A DNA stretch of 64,000 nt. Origin: Geobacter sp. GTDB lineage: Bacteria > Desulfobacterota > Desulfuromonadia > Geobacterales > Geobacteraceae. The stretch covers positions 1-64,000 of the forward strand of contig JACOUQ010000004.1 in NCBI GenBank assembly GCA_016177775.1. The letters are read 5' to 3'. The notes below the pieces were generated by a model that worked only from the letters and a program-made list of their open reading frames with translations, had not been told where the DNA came from and did no database searches. A program made the translations under genes and the position numbers. Of this stretch, positions 37,042-45,576 are shown one piece after another; positions within the stretch are counted from its first letter, which is position 1, and each line of letters begins with the position of its first letter.

Positions 37042-38949
37042 ATGGGAAAATGGGCATTAACAAAGAGGTCGACCAATCCCAGGTGGTTGAGCGCTGTCGC
37101 GGTGGCACTTGTTTGTGTGACGGCGGCGGTCTTTATCGTCCTGTTTCACGATCACGCCAAGAACGAACGGGACGCGGAGCATATGATGACGCAATTGCAT
37201 CAGAACGCTCACGAACTGAACGCGCTGGAGTGGCAGACTATCGCGAGCCGGAGGGTGGAGGCCGGGACGCACGAAAAGGTCCGTTCCATCATTGCCGACA
37301 GCCGGCACGTTATGGCGAGGCTGCACCAGCTTGATCCGCGCTCTGAGATCCTGGAGGAAGTCGTTGCCGGCTTCAATAGGTATGTGGCGTCAATGGATGA
37401 AGAGTTCCGCCTTCTGCTTGCCGGAGACGTGGAGGGGGCGCTGAGGCAGGACGAAAAATCGGTTGATCCCGCCTTCGAGGTGGTCGGCACCGCGGTTGAA
37501 AAGGGGGTCGCGGTCTATGCCGAAAAGGCGGACAGAAGCCTGATGATCGCGGAAATCGGGGCCACCGCCACGATAATCCTCGCCTTTGCGGTAATTTACT
37601 ATCTCTTCATGCGGGCCCGCCGGCTCGAAACCCTGCGGCTTCAAGCGGAGCACGAGGCATTGAGGCGCGCCACCGAGTTTTCCCGGACCGTAATGGAAGG
37701 CATGGGCGACGCCGTTTCCATTGTGGATGCCGCTGATTACCGGCTCCTGGAGTGCAATGAAGCCTTCCTCAACTTGTTCGGGCTGAACAAGGGAGAATTG
37801 CTGGGGAAACCCTGTTACGAGCTCACCCACAACCTGGTCGAGCCGTGTTGTGGTTCTGACTATAAATGCCCGCTCCGTGAAACAGTGGCTACGGGGAGGC
37901 ATGCAAGGGCCGAGCATCTCCATCTTGGCGGAAATGGTGAAAAGAGGCATGTCGAGCTGTCCACTTCCCCGGTCTTCGATGATGGCGGCAGTGTGGTCAA
38001 GGTGGTTTATGTGGTGCGGGACATCACCGACCGCAAGCAGGCGGAGGCAGCGCTCCTCGAATCGGAGGACAAGTTCCGCGTCATGGCCGAGAAGGCGATG
38101 GTGGGGGTCTACCTCATCAAGGACGGGATTTTCCAGTATCTAAACCCGAAATTCGAGGAGGTGTTTGGTTATCCGCTGGAAGAGATGATCGGCAAGATGG
38201 GGCCAAAGGATCTGACGCTACCGGAGGATTGGCCGACAGTGCTGGAGAACCTGCGGAAGAGGGAGAGTGGTGAGATTGACTCTATCCATTACGAATTCAG
38301 GGGGTTGACGAAGGAAGAGAAGGTCATCGAGCTGGAGGTTTACGGTAGCCGGACCGTTTTCCATGGCGAACCCGCCGTGATCGGGACCCTGCTGGACATA
38401 ACCGACCGAAAGCGCGCGGAGAGGGGCCTTGTGGAGCAGGCACGCAAACTGGAGCAGCTTGCGTTGCTCGACGAATTGACCGGGCTTTACAACAGGCGCG
38501 GGTTCCTTCTCTTTGCCGGTCAGCAACTGAAGGCGGCGGAAAGGATGAACAAGGTCGCCCTCCTCATTTTCGCGGACCTGGACGGGTTGAAGGTGTTAAA
38601 CGACAGGTTGGGCCACCATGAAGGGGACGCAGCCCTGAAGGAGTGCGCGGCGATTCTCCGCGAAAGTTCCCGCGGCTCGGACATTATCGGACGCCTCGGA
38701 GGGGACGAGTTCGGGGTCCTTGCCCTGTGTGCCGATCTTGAGGGGGAAGAGGTCATTGTATCCCGGATCGAGCAGAACATTGTCCGGACAAACGCCGGGG
38801 CGCATAGGCAATATCCGCTCTCCGTAAGTTTTGGCGTCGCCCAGTACGACGTTTCATCCCCCTGCTCGCTCGATGAGCTGATCGAGCGGGCCGACGCCCT
38901 GATGTATGCCAGGAAGGTGGCGAAGAAGGGGGAGGCGGCAGTTTCATAA
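37042..38949 (+). CDS. membrane PAS-PAS-GGDEF diguanylate cyclase
   Basis: A 635-aa membrane sensor. One helix at about residues 8-30, a periplasmic helical domain of about 130 residues, and a second helix (IGATATIILAFAVIYYLFM) precede two PAS domains. The first PAS has a Cys/His-rich CYELTHNLVEPC...CPL signature. The C-terminal domain has GGDEF at residues 553-557 and an upstream RGSD inhibitory site, so it should make c-di-GMP with product feedback. The ATG at 37042 has AAGGA upstream; frames from 37021 or 37033 are alternatives. A close paralogue follows directly. Confidence 0.87.
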   Translation: MGKWALTKRSTNPRWLSAVAVALVCVTAAVFIVLFHDHAKNERDAEHMMTQLHQNAHELNALEWQTIASRRVEAGTHEKVRSIIADSRHVMARLHQLDPRSEILEEVVAGFNRYVASMDEEFRLLLAGDVEGALRQDEKSVDPAFEVVGTAVEKGVAVYAEKADRSLMIAEIGATATIILAFAVIYYLFMRARRLETLRLQAEHEALRRATEFSRTVMEGMGDAVSIVDAADYRLLECNEAFLNLFGLNKGELLGKPCYELTHNLVEPCCGSDYKCPLRETVATGRHARAEHLHLGGNGEKRHVELSTSPVFDDGGSVVKVVYVVRDITDRKQAEAALLESEDKFRVMAEKAMVGVYLIKDGIFQYLNPKFEEVFGYPLEEMIGKMGPKDLTLPEDWPTVLENLRKRESGEIDSIHYEFRGLTKEEKVIELEVYGSRTVFHGEPAVIGTLLDITDRKRAERGLVEQARKLEQLALLDELTGLYNRRGFLLFAGQQLKAAERMNKVALLIFADLDGLKVLNDRLGHHEGDAALKECAAILRESSRGSDIIGRLGGDEFGVLALCADLEGEEVIVSRIEQNIVRTNAGAHRQYPLSVSFGVAQYDVSSPCSLDELIERADALMYARKVAKKGEAAVS

Positions 38950-38973
38950 AAAAGTTTCCCGGAGAAACAGGCC

Positions 38974-40920
38974 ATGTCGAAAATGTCACGAGAAGCAGGG
39001 ATCGGCCGGCAGCTGTCACGCCGGCTTCTCCCCCTCGCCGTCAGCATCGGGCTCCTCCTGTCGCTCGTCCCACCGCTCATCTTCTGGACCATGGTGCGTG
39101 AAAGCCATGGATACCAAGCGCAATTCCTCTTCCTTATTCTCCCTCCGCTAGTAGGCTGCGGCCTGGCTGTTCTGGTATACAAATTCACGCTCCGGGTGGT
39201 GGCCGGACTGGAAGGGGAGATGGATGCAAGCAGACAGGCCGGGGAAAGCGCTACGGAGCTCTCCCGCGCCGTGCTGGATAGCATCAATGATCCCCTTTAC
39301 ATCATCGATGTCGAGGATTACCGGGTCCTGGGGTGCAATGCCGCGTTTATCAAAAAGCACGGGGTGTCCGAGGCGGATGTGCTGGGGAAACGCTGCTATG
39401 AGTTGACCCATAAGCTTGACGAGCCATGTCATGATGAATTCGACATTTGCCCGCTCAAGGAAACCTTGAAGACCGGCAAGTATTCCATGGCCGAGCATGT
39501 TCATTTCCAGGCGAACGGGGAGAGGGCCTATGAGGAGATCTCCACTTCGCCGGTGTTCGACGAGAACTGCGCGATCGTCAAGGTGGTGAGCGTGGCCAGG
39601 GACGTGACCGAGCGCAGAAGGGCCGAGGAGGCGCTCAGGCGCGCCATGGAGTTTTCCCGTACGGTGATGGAGAGCGTGAGCGATGCCGTTTCCATCGTCG
39701 ATGTCAACGATTACCGGTTACTGGGGGCTAATACCGCGTTTCTGGAAAAGGTCGGGATGTCCGAACAGGAGGCGCTGGGGAAGTTCTGTTACAAGCTGAC
39801 CCATCATTACGACGAACCGTGCCACGAACCGTACGATATCTGCCCGCTCAAGGAGACCGTTGCCACTGGCAAATTTTCCAAGGCGGACCATACCCATTTC
39901 ACCGCAACCAACGAAAAGTATTTCACGGAGGTTTCCACCTCGCCGATCTTCGATGAGAGCGGCAGGGTGGCAAAGGTGGTGCACGTGGCCAGGGACATCA
40001 CGGCGCGCAAGGAGATGGAGGAGGCGCTGCGCGAGTCGGAAGACAAGTTCAGGAACCTTGCGGAGAAGGCGCTGGTCGGGGTCTACATCATCCAGGATTC
40101 CGTTTTCCGGTACGTGAACCCGAAAATATGCGAGATATTCGGATACGGCGTGGACGAGCTGACCGGCAGAATGGGGCCAAGGGAACTGACCATTCAAGAG
40201 GATTGGCCGCAGGTTGAAGAGAAGTTGCAGGAAAGGCTGAGCGGCGAAAAGGAAACGATCCATTATGAATTCAGGGGAATGACCAAGGAGAAGGAGTTGG
40301 TCCACCTGGAGGTTTACGGGACGCGGACTGAGTTCCAGGGCAAGCCGGCCGTGATCGGGACACTTCTGGACGTTTCAGACCGGAAGCGCGCCGAGTTGGC
40401 GCTTGTGGAACAGGGACGTCAGCTGAAGCGTCTTGCCCTGGTGGATGAATTGACCGGTTTCTATAACAGGCGGGGTTTTCTCGTCATTGCCGGGCACCAG
40501 TTGAAAATGGCAGAAAGGCTCAAAATGGGCGCGCTCCTTGTATTCGCAGGGGTGGATGGGCTGAAGGAGACAGGCGAGCAGTTCGGGCGCGGGGATGTTG
40601 ACCGGGCCTTGCAAGATACGGCAATCCAGCTCAGGGAGATTTTCCGCGAGTCGGACATTATCGCCCGGCTGGGAGACAACGAATTCGTGGTGCTGGCGGT
40701 GAGCTCCGGCCATGAGGGGGAGGATGCCATTGTCTCCGGCTTTGAAGAGGGGATTGCCCGCTTCAATGCCGGGGAGAACAGGAAACACCGGCTCTCCATA
40801 AATTTCGGGGTAGCCCGCTTTGACCCGCTTTCACCATGCGCCATCGAGGACCTGATCGAAGGGGCCGATGCTATGATGTATCTGAGGAAGGGGGGGAAGA
40901 AGGGGGACGGTTCCAGGTAG
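38974..40920 (+). CDS. membrane PAS-PAS-PAS-GGDEF protein with degenerate GGDEF
   Basis: A 648-aa paralogue of the preceding protein. Two N-terminal helices (LLPLAVSIGLLLSLVPPLIF and FLFLILPPLVGCGLAVLVY) enclose a very short loop, so the large periplasmic domain is missing. Three PAS domains follow; the first two carry CYELTHKLDEPC...CPL and CYKLTHHYDEPC...CPL. The signature motif is GDNEF (residues 567-571) in place of GGDEF, but the inhibitory-site RESD is retained. It is likely a c-di-GMP receptor and not a cyclase. The TAG stop codon lies in a REP element (40917-40975). Confidence 0.85.
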   Translation: MSKMSREAGIGRQLSRRLLPLAVSIGLLLSLVPPLIFWTMVRESHGYQAQFLFLILPPLVGCGLAVLVYKFTLRVVAGLEGEMDASRQAGESATELSRAVLDSINDPLYIIDVEDYRVLGCNAAFIKKHGVSEADVLGKRCYELTHKLDEPCHDEFDICPLKETLKTGKYSMAEHVHFQANGERAYEEISTSPVFDENCAIVKVVSVARDVTERRRAEEALRRAMEFSRTVMESVSDAVSIVDVNDYRLLGANTAFLEKVGMSEQEALGKFCYKLTHHYDEPCHEPYDICPLKETVATGKFSKADHTHFTATNEKYFTEVSTSPIFDESGRVAKVVHVARDITARKEMEEALRESEDKFRNLAEKALVGVYIIQDSVFRYVNPKICEIFGYGVDELTGRMGPRELTIQEDWPQVEEKLQERLSGEKETIHYEFRGMTKEKELVHLEVYGTRTEFQGKPAVIGTLLDVSDRKRAELALVEQGRQLKRLALVDELTGFYNRRGFLVIAGHQLKMAERLKMGALLVFAGVDGLKETGEQFGRGDVDRALQDTAIQLREIFRESDIIARLGDNEFVVLAVSSGHEGEDAIVSGFEEGIARFNAGENRKHRLSINFGVARFDPLSPCAIEDLIEGADAMMYLRKGGKKGDGSR

Positions 40921-40975
40921 GGGCAGACCCGCGTGTCTGCCCGCTGTTTGGGCGAACACACGGGTTCGCCCCTAC
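40917..40975. repeat. REP-type palindrome pair (GTAGGGGC family)
   Basis: GTAGGGGCAGACCCGCGTGT then CTGCCC, and GGGCGAACACACGGGTTCGC then CCCTAC, form two hairpins. It supplies the stop codon of the upstream gene. Confidence 0.8.
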
Positions 40976-40996
40976 ATCCTCGGTGAAATCAGCCAT

Positions 40997-41302
40997 TTAC
41001 GCCAGGTCTTTCTCCGCTTGCGGCCGGCAGAGGGTATCCTCTCCATGTACCGGCGCCACGGCGCTGTCCGGGTCACAGGCCGGGAGGAGGTATCGCTCGA
41101 GCCCCGCAAACAACTCGTTGACCCGCAGATAGACCGCTTCCACCCGATCGAACACCGGAGGTTTCCCAGAAGCCACGTAGTCATCGTGCATCAGGTCCAC
41201 ATCCCCCTTGAGCGCCCGCAGCCCGGCATACAACTCCTCCAGTTGGAGATAGTCGCTCTCGGCGATCTCCCCCAGCCGCTTCGTATTCAGTTTTTCGGTC
41301 AT
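40997..41302 (-). CDS. hypothetical protein, 101 aa
   Basis: A soluble, helical, Leu/Glu-rich protein (MTEKLNTKRLGEIAESDYLQ) without a recognised motif. The ATG at 41302 follows GAGGAGAGG, so the longer frame is not used. It lies 13 bases after the ferredoxin gene, so the two are co-transcribed; that is the only functional hint. Confidence 0.6.
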   Translation of the reverse strand: MTEKLNTKRLGEIAESDYLQLEELYAGLRALKGDVDLMHDDYVASGKPPVFDRVEAVYLRVNELFAGLERYLLPACDPDSAVAPVHGEDTLCRPQAEKDLA

Positions 41303-41315
41303 GGCGCCTCTCCTC

Positions 41316-41510
41316 TCAATCCTTCCAGTGGATGCACGAAACCGGGCAGGCGTCGATGGCGTCATTCTGGATAGCGTCCTCCGGGGCTCCGGACGGGTCG
41401 TAGCACTCCGCCTTGCCGTCGTTGTTGAAACGGAACACGTCCGGCAGGTTGTTCACGCAGAGTCCGCAACTGATACAGAGGTCCTCGTCAACCCAAACTG
41501 TCTTCGGCAT
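41316..41510 (-). CDS. single-cluster ferredoxin
   Basis: A 64-aa ferredoxin of the 4Fe-4S (or 3Fe-4S) mono-cluster type. CISCGLCVNNLPDVF provides three Cys, and DACPVSCIHW the fourth with the usual Pro after it. It is acidic and full length, and a GGAG site precedes the ATG. It is a soluble electron carrier; its partner is unknown. Confidence 0.93.
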   Translation of the reverse strand: MPKTVWVDEDLCISCGLCVNNLPDVFRFNNDGKAECYDPSGAPEDAIQNDAIDACPVSCIHWKD

Positions 41511-41673
41511 GGCAATCGCTCCTTTGACGCACTAACGGCGCGTGGCGTCAGTGCCGGGATTTTGTCCGCAATGTTTCGGGATACATAAATTGATACCGCA
41601 TTGCGGCCGGCTGTCAAGTAGGGTGCCAATGGTCGGTGGGAGCGCTATTGCGGCGGCAATAAAACAGCTCAAT

Positions 41674-41720
41674 GTAGGAGCGCCTTCAGGCGCGATAGTC
41701 GCGGCTAAAGCCGCTCCTAC
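41674..41720. repeat. REP element pair (GTAGGAGCG family)
   Basis: GTAGGAGCGCCTTCAGGCGC and the inverted GCGGCTAAAGCCGCTCCTAC are classic REP-type hairpins. The 345-base gap between the ferredoxin and the antitoxin gene holds this element and the promoter below; I see no ORF. Confidence 0.85.
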
Positions 41721-41779
41721 GATGTGATATTTATCCGCAAGAGTAATACTGCCAGGCAATGCACGGTCCGAAATGTTTC

Positions 41780-41840
41780 TTGACTTGTTGCTTGCTCTTC
41801 CTATCTTTTCAAGGTAAGCTGAACTAGCTAGACAGTCTAG
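41780..41840 (+). promoter_or_regulatory. promoter and operator candidate of the Phd/PIN module
   Basis: TTGACT (41780-41785) and TATCTT (41802-41807), spacer 16, form a promoter. The palindrome CTAGACAGTCTAG (41828-41840) lies at or just after the expected transcription start and 15 bases before the antitoxin ATG, which fits an autoregulatory operator for a Phd/YefM-type antitoxin. Confidence 0.6.
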
Positions 41841-41855
41841 TCAGATGGAGGGATT

Positions 41856-42134
41856 ATGAAATCAGGTCATAAACGCACCGGCCATGCCGGCCAATGGCAG
41901 CTGCAGGAAGCCAAGAGCCGGTTCAGCCAGGTGGTTGAAAAGGCCCGTCAAGACGGCCCGCAGGTCATAACTCTGCGTGGCCGTCCCGCCGCCGTGGTTC
42001 TTTCGGTCGAGAAATTCCAGGAGCTCTCCCGCCCCAGCATGCCGCTTTCCGCCTTTTTCAAGGCATCACCTCTGCGGGGAGTGGAGCTTGAGCTGGAGCG
42101 GAGCAAGGAGACGGGGCGGGAGGTGACCCTGTGA
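41856..42134 (+). CDS. Phd/YefM-family antitoxin
   Basis: A 92-aa antitoxin. QWQLQEAKSRFSQVVEKARQ and PQVITLRGRPAAVVLSVEKF form the Phd/YefM DNA-binding fold; the charged C-terminal segment is the toxin-binding part. The toxin start codon overlaps its stop. It should repress its own operon through the nearby palindrome. Confidence 0.92.
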   Translation: MKSGHKRTGHAGQWQLQEAKSRFSQVVEKARQDGPQVITLRGRPAAVVLSVEKFQELSRPSMPLSAFFKASPLRGVELELERSKETGREVTL

Positions 42135-42559
42135 GGTACCTTCTCGATACCTGTCTTATTTCCGAGCTGGTCAGGCCAAAACCCCATGCAGGCGTGGTCC
42201 GCTGGCTCGACAGCCGTGACGAGCACACACTTTATCTCAGCGTGCTAACCATCGGTGAACTGCGGAAGGGTATAAGCAAGCTACAGGATGGCGATCGCAA
42301 GGAGGCGCTGAAGGAGTGGGTCGATAACGCTCTGGCGGACCGCTTTGAAGGGCGTATTCTGCCGGTTGATCTGGATGTTGCTTCCGCGTGGGGAGAACTG
42401 CAAGGGGAAGCCGAATCCCGTGTAACCAAACTGCCGGTCATGGACAGCCTCATCGCCGCCACGGCACAGGTCCACAATCTGGAGGTAGTCACCCGCAATG
42501 TTCGTGACCTGGAACGCTGCGGGGCGCGGGTCTTCAATCCGTGGGAAGGTAAATGCTGA
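42131..42559 (+). CDS. PIN-domain ribonuclease toxin (VapC/FitB type)
   Basis: A 142-aa PIN domain protein starting at GTG 42131, overlapping the antitoxin stop. Acidic active-site residues are visible in LLDTCLISELVRP (Asp6 and Glu12), IGELRKGI, and LPVMDSLIAATAQ (Asp), NVRDLERCG. Such toxins cleave RNA, commonly tRNA, when freed of antitoxin. The pairing of a PIN toxin with a Phd-type antitoxin is common in FitAB-like and related modules. Confidence 0.92.
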   Translation: MRYLLDTCLISELVRPKPHAGVVRWLDSRDEHTLYLSVLTIGELRKGISKLQDGDRKEALKEWVDNALADRFEGRILPVDLDVASAWGELQGEAESRVTKLPVMDSLIAATAQVHNLEVVTRNVRDLERCGARVFNPWEGKC

Positions 42560-42599
42560 ATCCGTGGGTATTGATAAAACTGGATAACCAATCTCCCGC

Positions 42600-42726
42600 T
42601 ATAGCGGCAAATGGTCCCCTCTCCCTGAGGGAGAGGGCTAGGGTGAGGGGGATATAGTGGATTAATCGGGACTGTTGCCCCCTCATCCGGCCTTCGGCCA
42701 CCTTCTCCCTTAGGGAGAAGGGTTCA
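42600..42726. repeat. palindromic repeat downstream of the trans-sulfuration operon
   Basis: CCCTCTCCCTGAGGGAGAGG and the inverted CCTTCTCCCTTAGGGAGAAGG enclose a second pair, GTGAGGGGGA/CCCCCTCAT. It lies just after the stop of the enzyme gene at 42741 and could act in termination. Confidence 0.7.
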
Positions 42727-42740
42727 GCAGGAGATCAGTG

Positions 42741-43883
42741 CTAATCAGGTCCATTAATAATCCGGTCCAGATCCGCGATCAGGTCGTCAGCATCCTCCAG
42801 CCCCACGGATAGCCGCACCAAGGTGTCGGTGATACCGCGGGCGTCGCGCTCCTCCCTGGGCATGGCGGCGTGGGACATCCTGGCCGGATAGGAGAGGATG
42901 CTCTCCACTCCGCCGAGGCTTACGGCGAAGGCTGCCAGCTCCACCTGTTCCAGGAGCTTCTTTGTCAGCTCGTACGAATCGAGGGTGAAGGAGAGCACCG
43001 CCCCCGGCCCCGAGGACTGGCGGTTGTGGATGTCATACCCCGGATGGTCCGGTAGGCCGGGAAAGTAGACATTGGTGACCCGCTTCTGCTCCGCCAGCCA
43101 CCGGGCGATTTTGACGGCACTCGCCTGGCTCTCCTCCATCCGCACCTTCAGGGTCTTTATCCCCCGCAGCACCAGCCACGAGTCCTGGGGACCGAGTATG
43201 GCACCGAAGCCGTTCTGGACGAAGCGGATGCGGCTCGCCAGCTCCTTGTCCGCCACCACCGCGAAGCCGCAGATCACGTCGCTGTGGCCATTGAGGAACT
43301 TGGTGCCGCTGTGGAGCACGATGTCGCACCCGAGCTCCAGCGGCCGCTGGAAGTAGGGGGTCATGAAGGTGTTGTCCACAAGGGTGAGTATGCCTTTTGA
43401 CTTCGCAAGTTCCGCCGCCCCCTTCAGGTCTATGATTTTCAGGAGCGGATTGGAGGGTGTCTCCAGGTAGATCCCTTTGGTATTCAGCCTGATTGCCGCC
43501 TCGATGGCGGCGAGGTCGGTTGCGTCCACGAAGTCGGACTCGATGCCGAGGCGGCTGAAGAGCTTGGTCAGCACCCGGAAGGTGCCGCCATAGACGTCCT
43601 CGCAGACCACCAGGTGGTCGCCGGGGGAGAAGAGCAGCAGCGCCGAGGAGATGGCCGCCATCCCGGAGGCGAAGGCAAAGCCGTGGGTTCCGCCCTCCAG
43701 CTGGGCGACGGTCTCCTCCAGCGCCTCGCGGGTCGGGTTGCCGGAGCGGGCATAGTCATACTTGCCGAAATGGTCCGGCGACTCCTGGGCAAAGGTGGAT
43801 GTCTGGTAGATGGGGATGGAAAGCGCCCCAGTGGTCGGGTCGATGGTGTGGCCGGTGTGGATGATGCGGGTGGCGAGTTTCAT
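42741..43883 (-). CDS. Cys/Met metabolism PLP enzyme (cystathionine synthase/lyase)
   Basis: A 380-aa PLP-dependent trans-sulfuration enzyme. YARSGNPTREALEETVAQLEG and LLFSPGDHLVVCEDVYGGT are typical; the PLP lysine is in VLHSGTKFLNGHSDVICG. Full length. The ATG at 43883 follows CAGGAG; the upstream extension of the frame runs through a repeat. It follows a second homologue under the SAM riboswitch, so the two probably do cystathionine gamma-synthase and beta-lyase steps of methionine synthesis, or one does sulfhydrylation. Which is which cannot be told by eye. Confidence 0.85.
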   Translation of the reverse strand: MKLATRIIHTGHTIDPTTGALSIPIYQTSTFAQESPDHFGKYDYARSGNPTREALEETVAQLEGGTHGFAFASGMAAISSALLLFSPGDHLVVCEDVYGGTFRVLTKLFSRLGIESDFVDATDLAAIEAAIRLNTKGIYLETPSNPLLKIIDLKGAAELAKSKGILTLVDNTFMTPYFQRPLELGCDIVLHSGTKFLNGHSDVICGFAVVADKELASRIRFVQNGFGAILGPQDSWLVLRGIKTLKVRMEESQASAVKIARWLAEQKRVTNVYFPGLPDHPGYDIHNRQSSGPGAVLSFTLDSYELTKKLLEQVELAAFAVSLGGVESILSYPARMSHAAMPREERDARGITDTLVRLSVGLEDADDLIADLDRIINGPD

Positions 43884-43902
43884 TTTTATTCTCCTGATGT
43901 TT

Positions 43903-44094
43903 GCCGCAGAGACACAGAGACTCGGAGAAAACCTGAACACGTATAGGACGCGGATCAAAACGAAAAATGCGGATTTAAAGATTTAGAAAACAAAATAAGT
44001 TTGATTTTGTTTGATCCGATTTTATCGGATTTTTTCGCTTTTACCGCGTTCCATTGCCTTTGTTTTTCTCAGGGTCTCTGCGTCTCCGTGGCAG
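43903..44094. repeat. inverted repeat, GCAGAGACGCAGAG subfamily
   Basis: Arms GCCGCAGAGACACAGAGACT (43903) and the inverted copy at 44063-44094 (GGTCTCTGCGTCTCCGTGGC) with an AT-rich centre. It is related in design to the 4201 and 33403 elements and lies between the two trans-sulfuration genes, a gap of 215 bases. Confidence 0.8.
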
Positions 44095-44098
44095 ATTT

Positions 44099-45235
44099 TT
44101 ATTGTTCGAAGGCCTGCGCCAAGTCGGCGATCAGGTCTTCCACGTCCTCTATTCCCACCGACAGCCGCAGCAGCACGTTGTTGATGCCGAGCCTCGCGCG
44201 GATCTCCGGGTCGATGTCGGCGTGGGTCTGCACCTCCGGGAAGGTGATGAGGGTCTCCACCCCTCCCAGGCTCTCCGCGAAGGAGATGAGCCGGGTCTTG
44301 AGGAGCAGTTGCTCCACCAGGGCCGGTTCGGTCACCTCGAAGGCGATCATGGCGCCGAAGCCGCGAGCCTCCCGTTCCAGGGTAGCATGGCCGGGATGGC
44401 TTTCCAAGCCCGGATAATGAACCTTTTTCACCTTCGGGTGCGTTTCCAGCCACTCCGCGATTCGTTTCGCATTTTCCTGCTGGCGATCGAGGCGCACCGA
44501 CAGGGTCTTCATGCCGCGGATGGTGAGCCAGGAGTCCTGCGGCCCGAGTACCGCGCCGGCGGAGTTCTGGTGGAAGTAGACCTGCTCGGCCAGCTGCGGG
44601 TCCTTCACCGTCACCAGGCCGCAGACCGTGTCGTTGTGGCCGGCCAGGTACTTGGAGGCGCTGTAGATGGCGATGTCCGCCCCGAGGTCGAGGGGGCGGA
44701 GGAGATAGGGGGTGAGGAAGGTGTTGTCCACGATGTGCAACAGGCCGTGCTTGCGACAGAGCTGCGAGAGCGCCGCGATGTCCGCCACTTTGAGGAGCGG
44801 GTTGGTGAGGGACTCCACGAACAGCGCTTTTGTCTCAGGCCGGATGGCCGCTGCCACGGCAGCGGTGTCGCTCGTGTCCACGTAGGTGAAGGAGAGGCCG
44901 TACTGGGCGAATATTTTCTCGAAGAGGCGGTAGGTGCCGCCGTACAGGTCTTCGGTGACGATGATATGGTCACCCTGCTTGAAAAGGAGCAGGAGGCTCG
45001 TGATGGCGGCCATCCCCGAGGAGTAGGCAAATCCCCGCGCCGCGCCGTCGAGGCGGGCAATCCCCTCCTCCAGCGCCTGACGCGTCGGGTTTCCGGAGCG
45101 GCTATAGTCGTAGCCGGTGCTCTGTCCCAGCCCTGGGTGCCGGAAGGTGGCTGTCTGGTAAATGGGGACGGTCACCGCCCCGGTGCGGGTGTCCCATTCG
45201 AGTCCGATCTGTGCTGCCTGAGTAGCGATGTTCAT
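44099..45235 (-). CDS. Cys/Met metabolism PLP enzyme (cystathionine synthase/lyase)
   Basis: A 378-aa homologue of the next gene. YDYSRSGNPTRQALEEGIAR, LFKQGDHIIVTEDLYGGTYR and the PLP lysine in IYSASKYLAGHNDTVCGL are all present. It starts at ATG 45235 after a GGGAGG site; the upstream frame belongs to the riboswitch terminator. First gene of a SAM-controlled methionine operon. Cystathionine gamma-synthase, beta-lyase or O-acylhomoserine sulfhydrylase are all possible. Confidence 0.87.
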   Translation of the reverse strand: MNIATQAAQIGLEWDTRTGAVTVPIYQTATFRHPGLGQSTGYDYSRSGNPTRQALEEGIARLDGAARGFAYSSGMAAITSLLLLFKQGDHIIVTEDLYGGTYRLFEKIFAQYGLSFTYVDTSDTAAVAAAIRPETKALFVESLTNPLLKVADIAALSQLCRKHGLLHIVDNTFLTPYLLRPLDLGADIAIYSASKYLAGHNDTVCGLVTVKDPQLAEQVYFHQNSAGAVLGPQDSWLTIRGMKTLSVRLDRQQENAKRIAEWLETHPKVKKVHYPGLESHPGHATLEREARGFGAMIAFEVTEPALVEQLLLKTRLISFAESLGGVETLITFPEVQTHADIDPEIRARLGINNVLLRLSVGIEDVEDLIADLAQAFEQ

Positions 45236-45251
45236 GGTAAGCCTCCCCAAA

Positions 45252-45287
45252 TGAAAAAATCCCCTTCCGGGGTGCGGAAGAGGATTT
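45252..45287 (-). terminator. riboswitch expression-platform terminator
   Basis: On the minus strand AAATCC-CTTCCG and CGGAAG-GGATTT form a hairpin followed by TTTTTTC. It lies between the SAM aptamer and the start codon and would form when SAM is bound. Confidence 0.9.
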
Positions 45288-45311
45288 TCCCTATGGGGGG
45301 TCATCGCTCTC

Positions 45312-45415
45312 CCTTATCTCCCGGAACATTGCTGTTCCGTAGGAATTGGCACCTTCCCCTTGCGGGGGGTTGCCGCGACGTCATAGGGCCTGTCCCTCGG
45401 TCGCTCTAGATAAGA
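45312..45415 (-). ncRNA. SAM-I (S-box) riboswitch
   Basis: Read on the minus strand: CTTATCTAGAGCGACCGAGG, then GACAGGCCCTATGACG, CGGCAACC, AAGGTGCCAATTCC, and a closing GAGATAAG. These are the conserved P1, kink-turn and core elements of the S-box aptamer. A terminator follows before the first trans-sulfuration gene. Known behaviour: high SAM stops transcription, so the enzymes are made when methionine/SAM is low. Confidence 0.96.
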
Positions 45416-45464
45416 AATGGCGGTATTAAATTTTAGTAAACTGATAAAGAAATCAGTTTGGTAA

Positions 45465-45493
45465 ACGATAGTGGCATCACCGGGAAAAGTCAA
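45465..45493 (-). promoter_or_regulatory. promoter of the SAM-riboswitch transcript
   Basis: On the minus strand TTGACT (45493-45488), 17-base spacer, TATCGT (45470-45465). The start would lie about 45-50 bases before the aptamer. A small hairpin, AAACTGAT/ATCAGTTT, lies in between. Confidence 0.65.
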
Positions 45494-45576
45494 GTATAAA
45501 AATTGCACCCTGGCTACCGGCAGGAATGGAAGGAGGGGGAGTACCGGACCGGGGTAATGGTTCGCAATCTTCGGGA

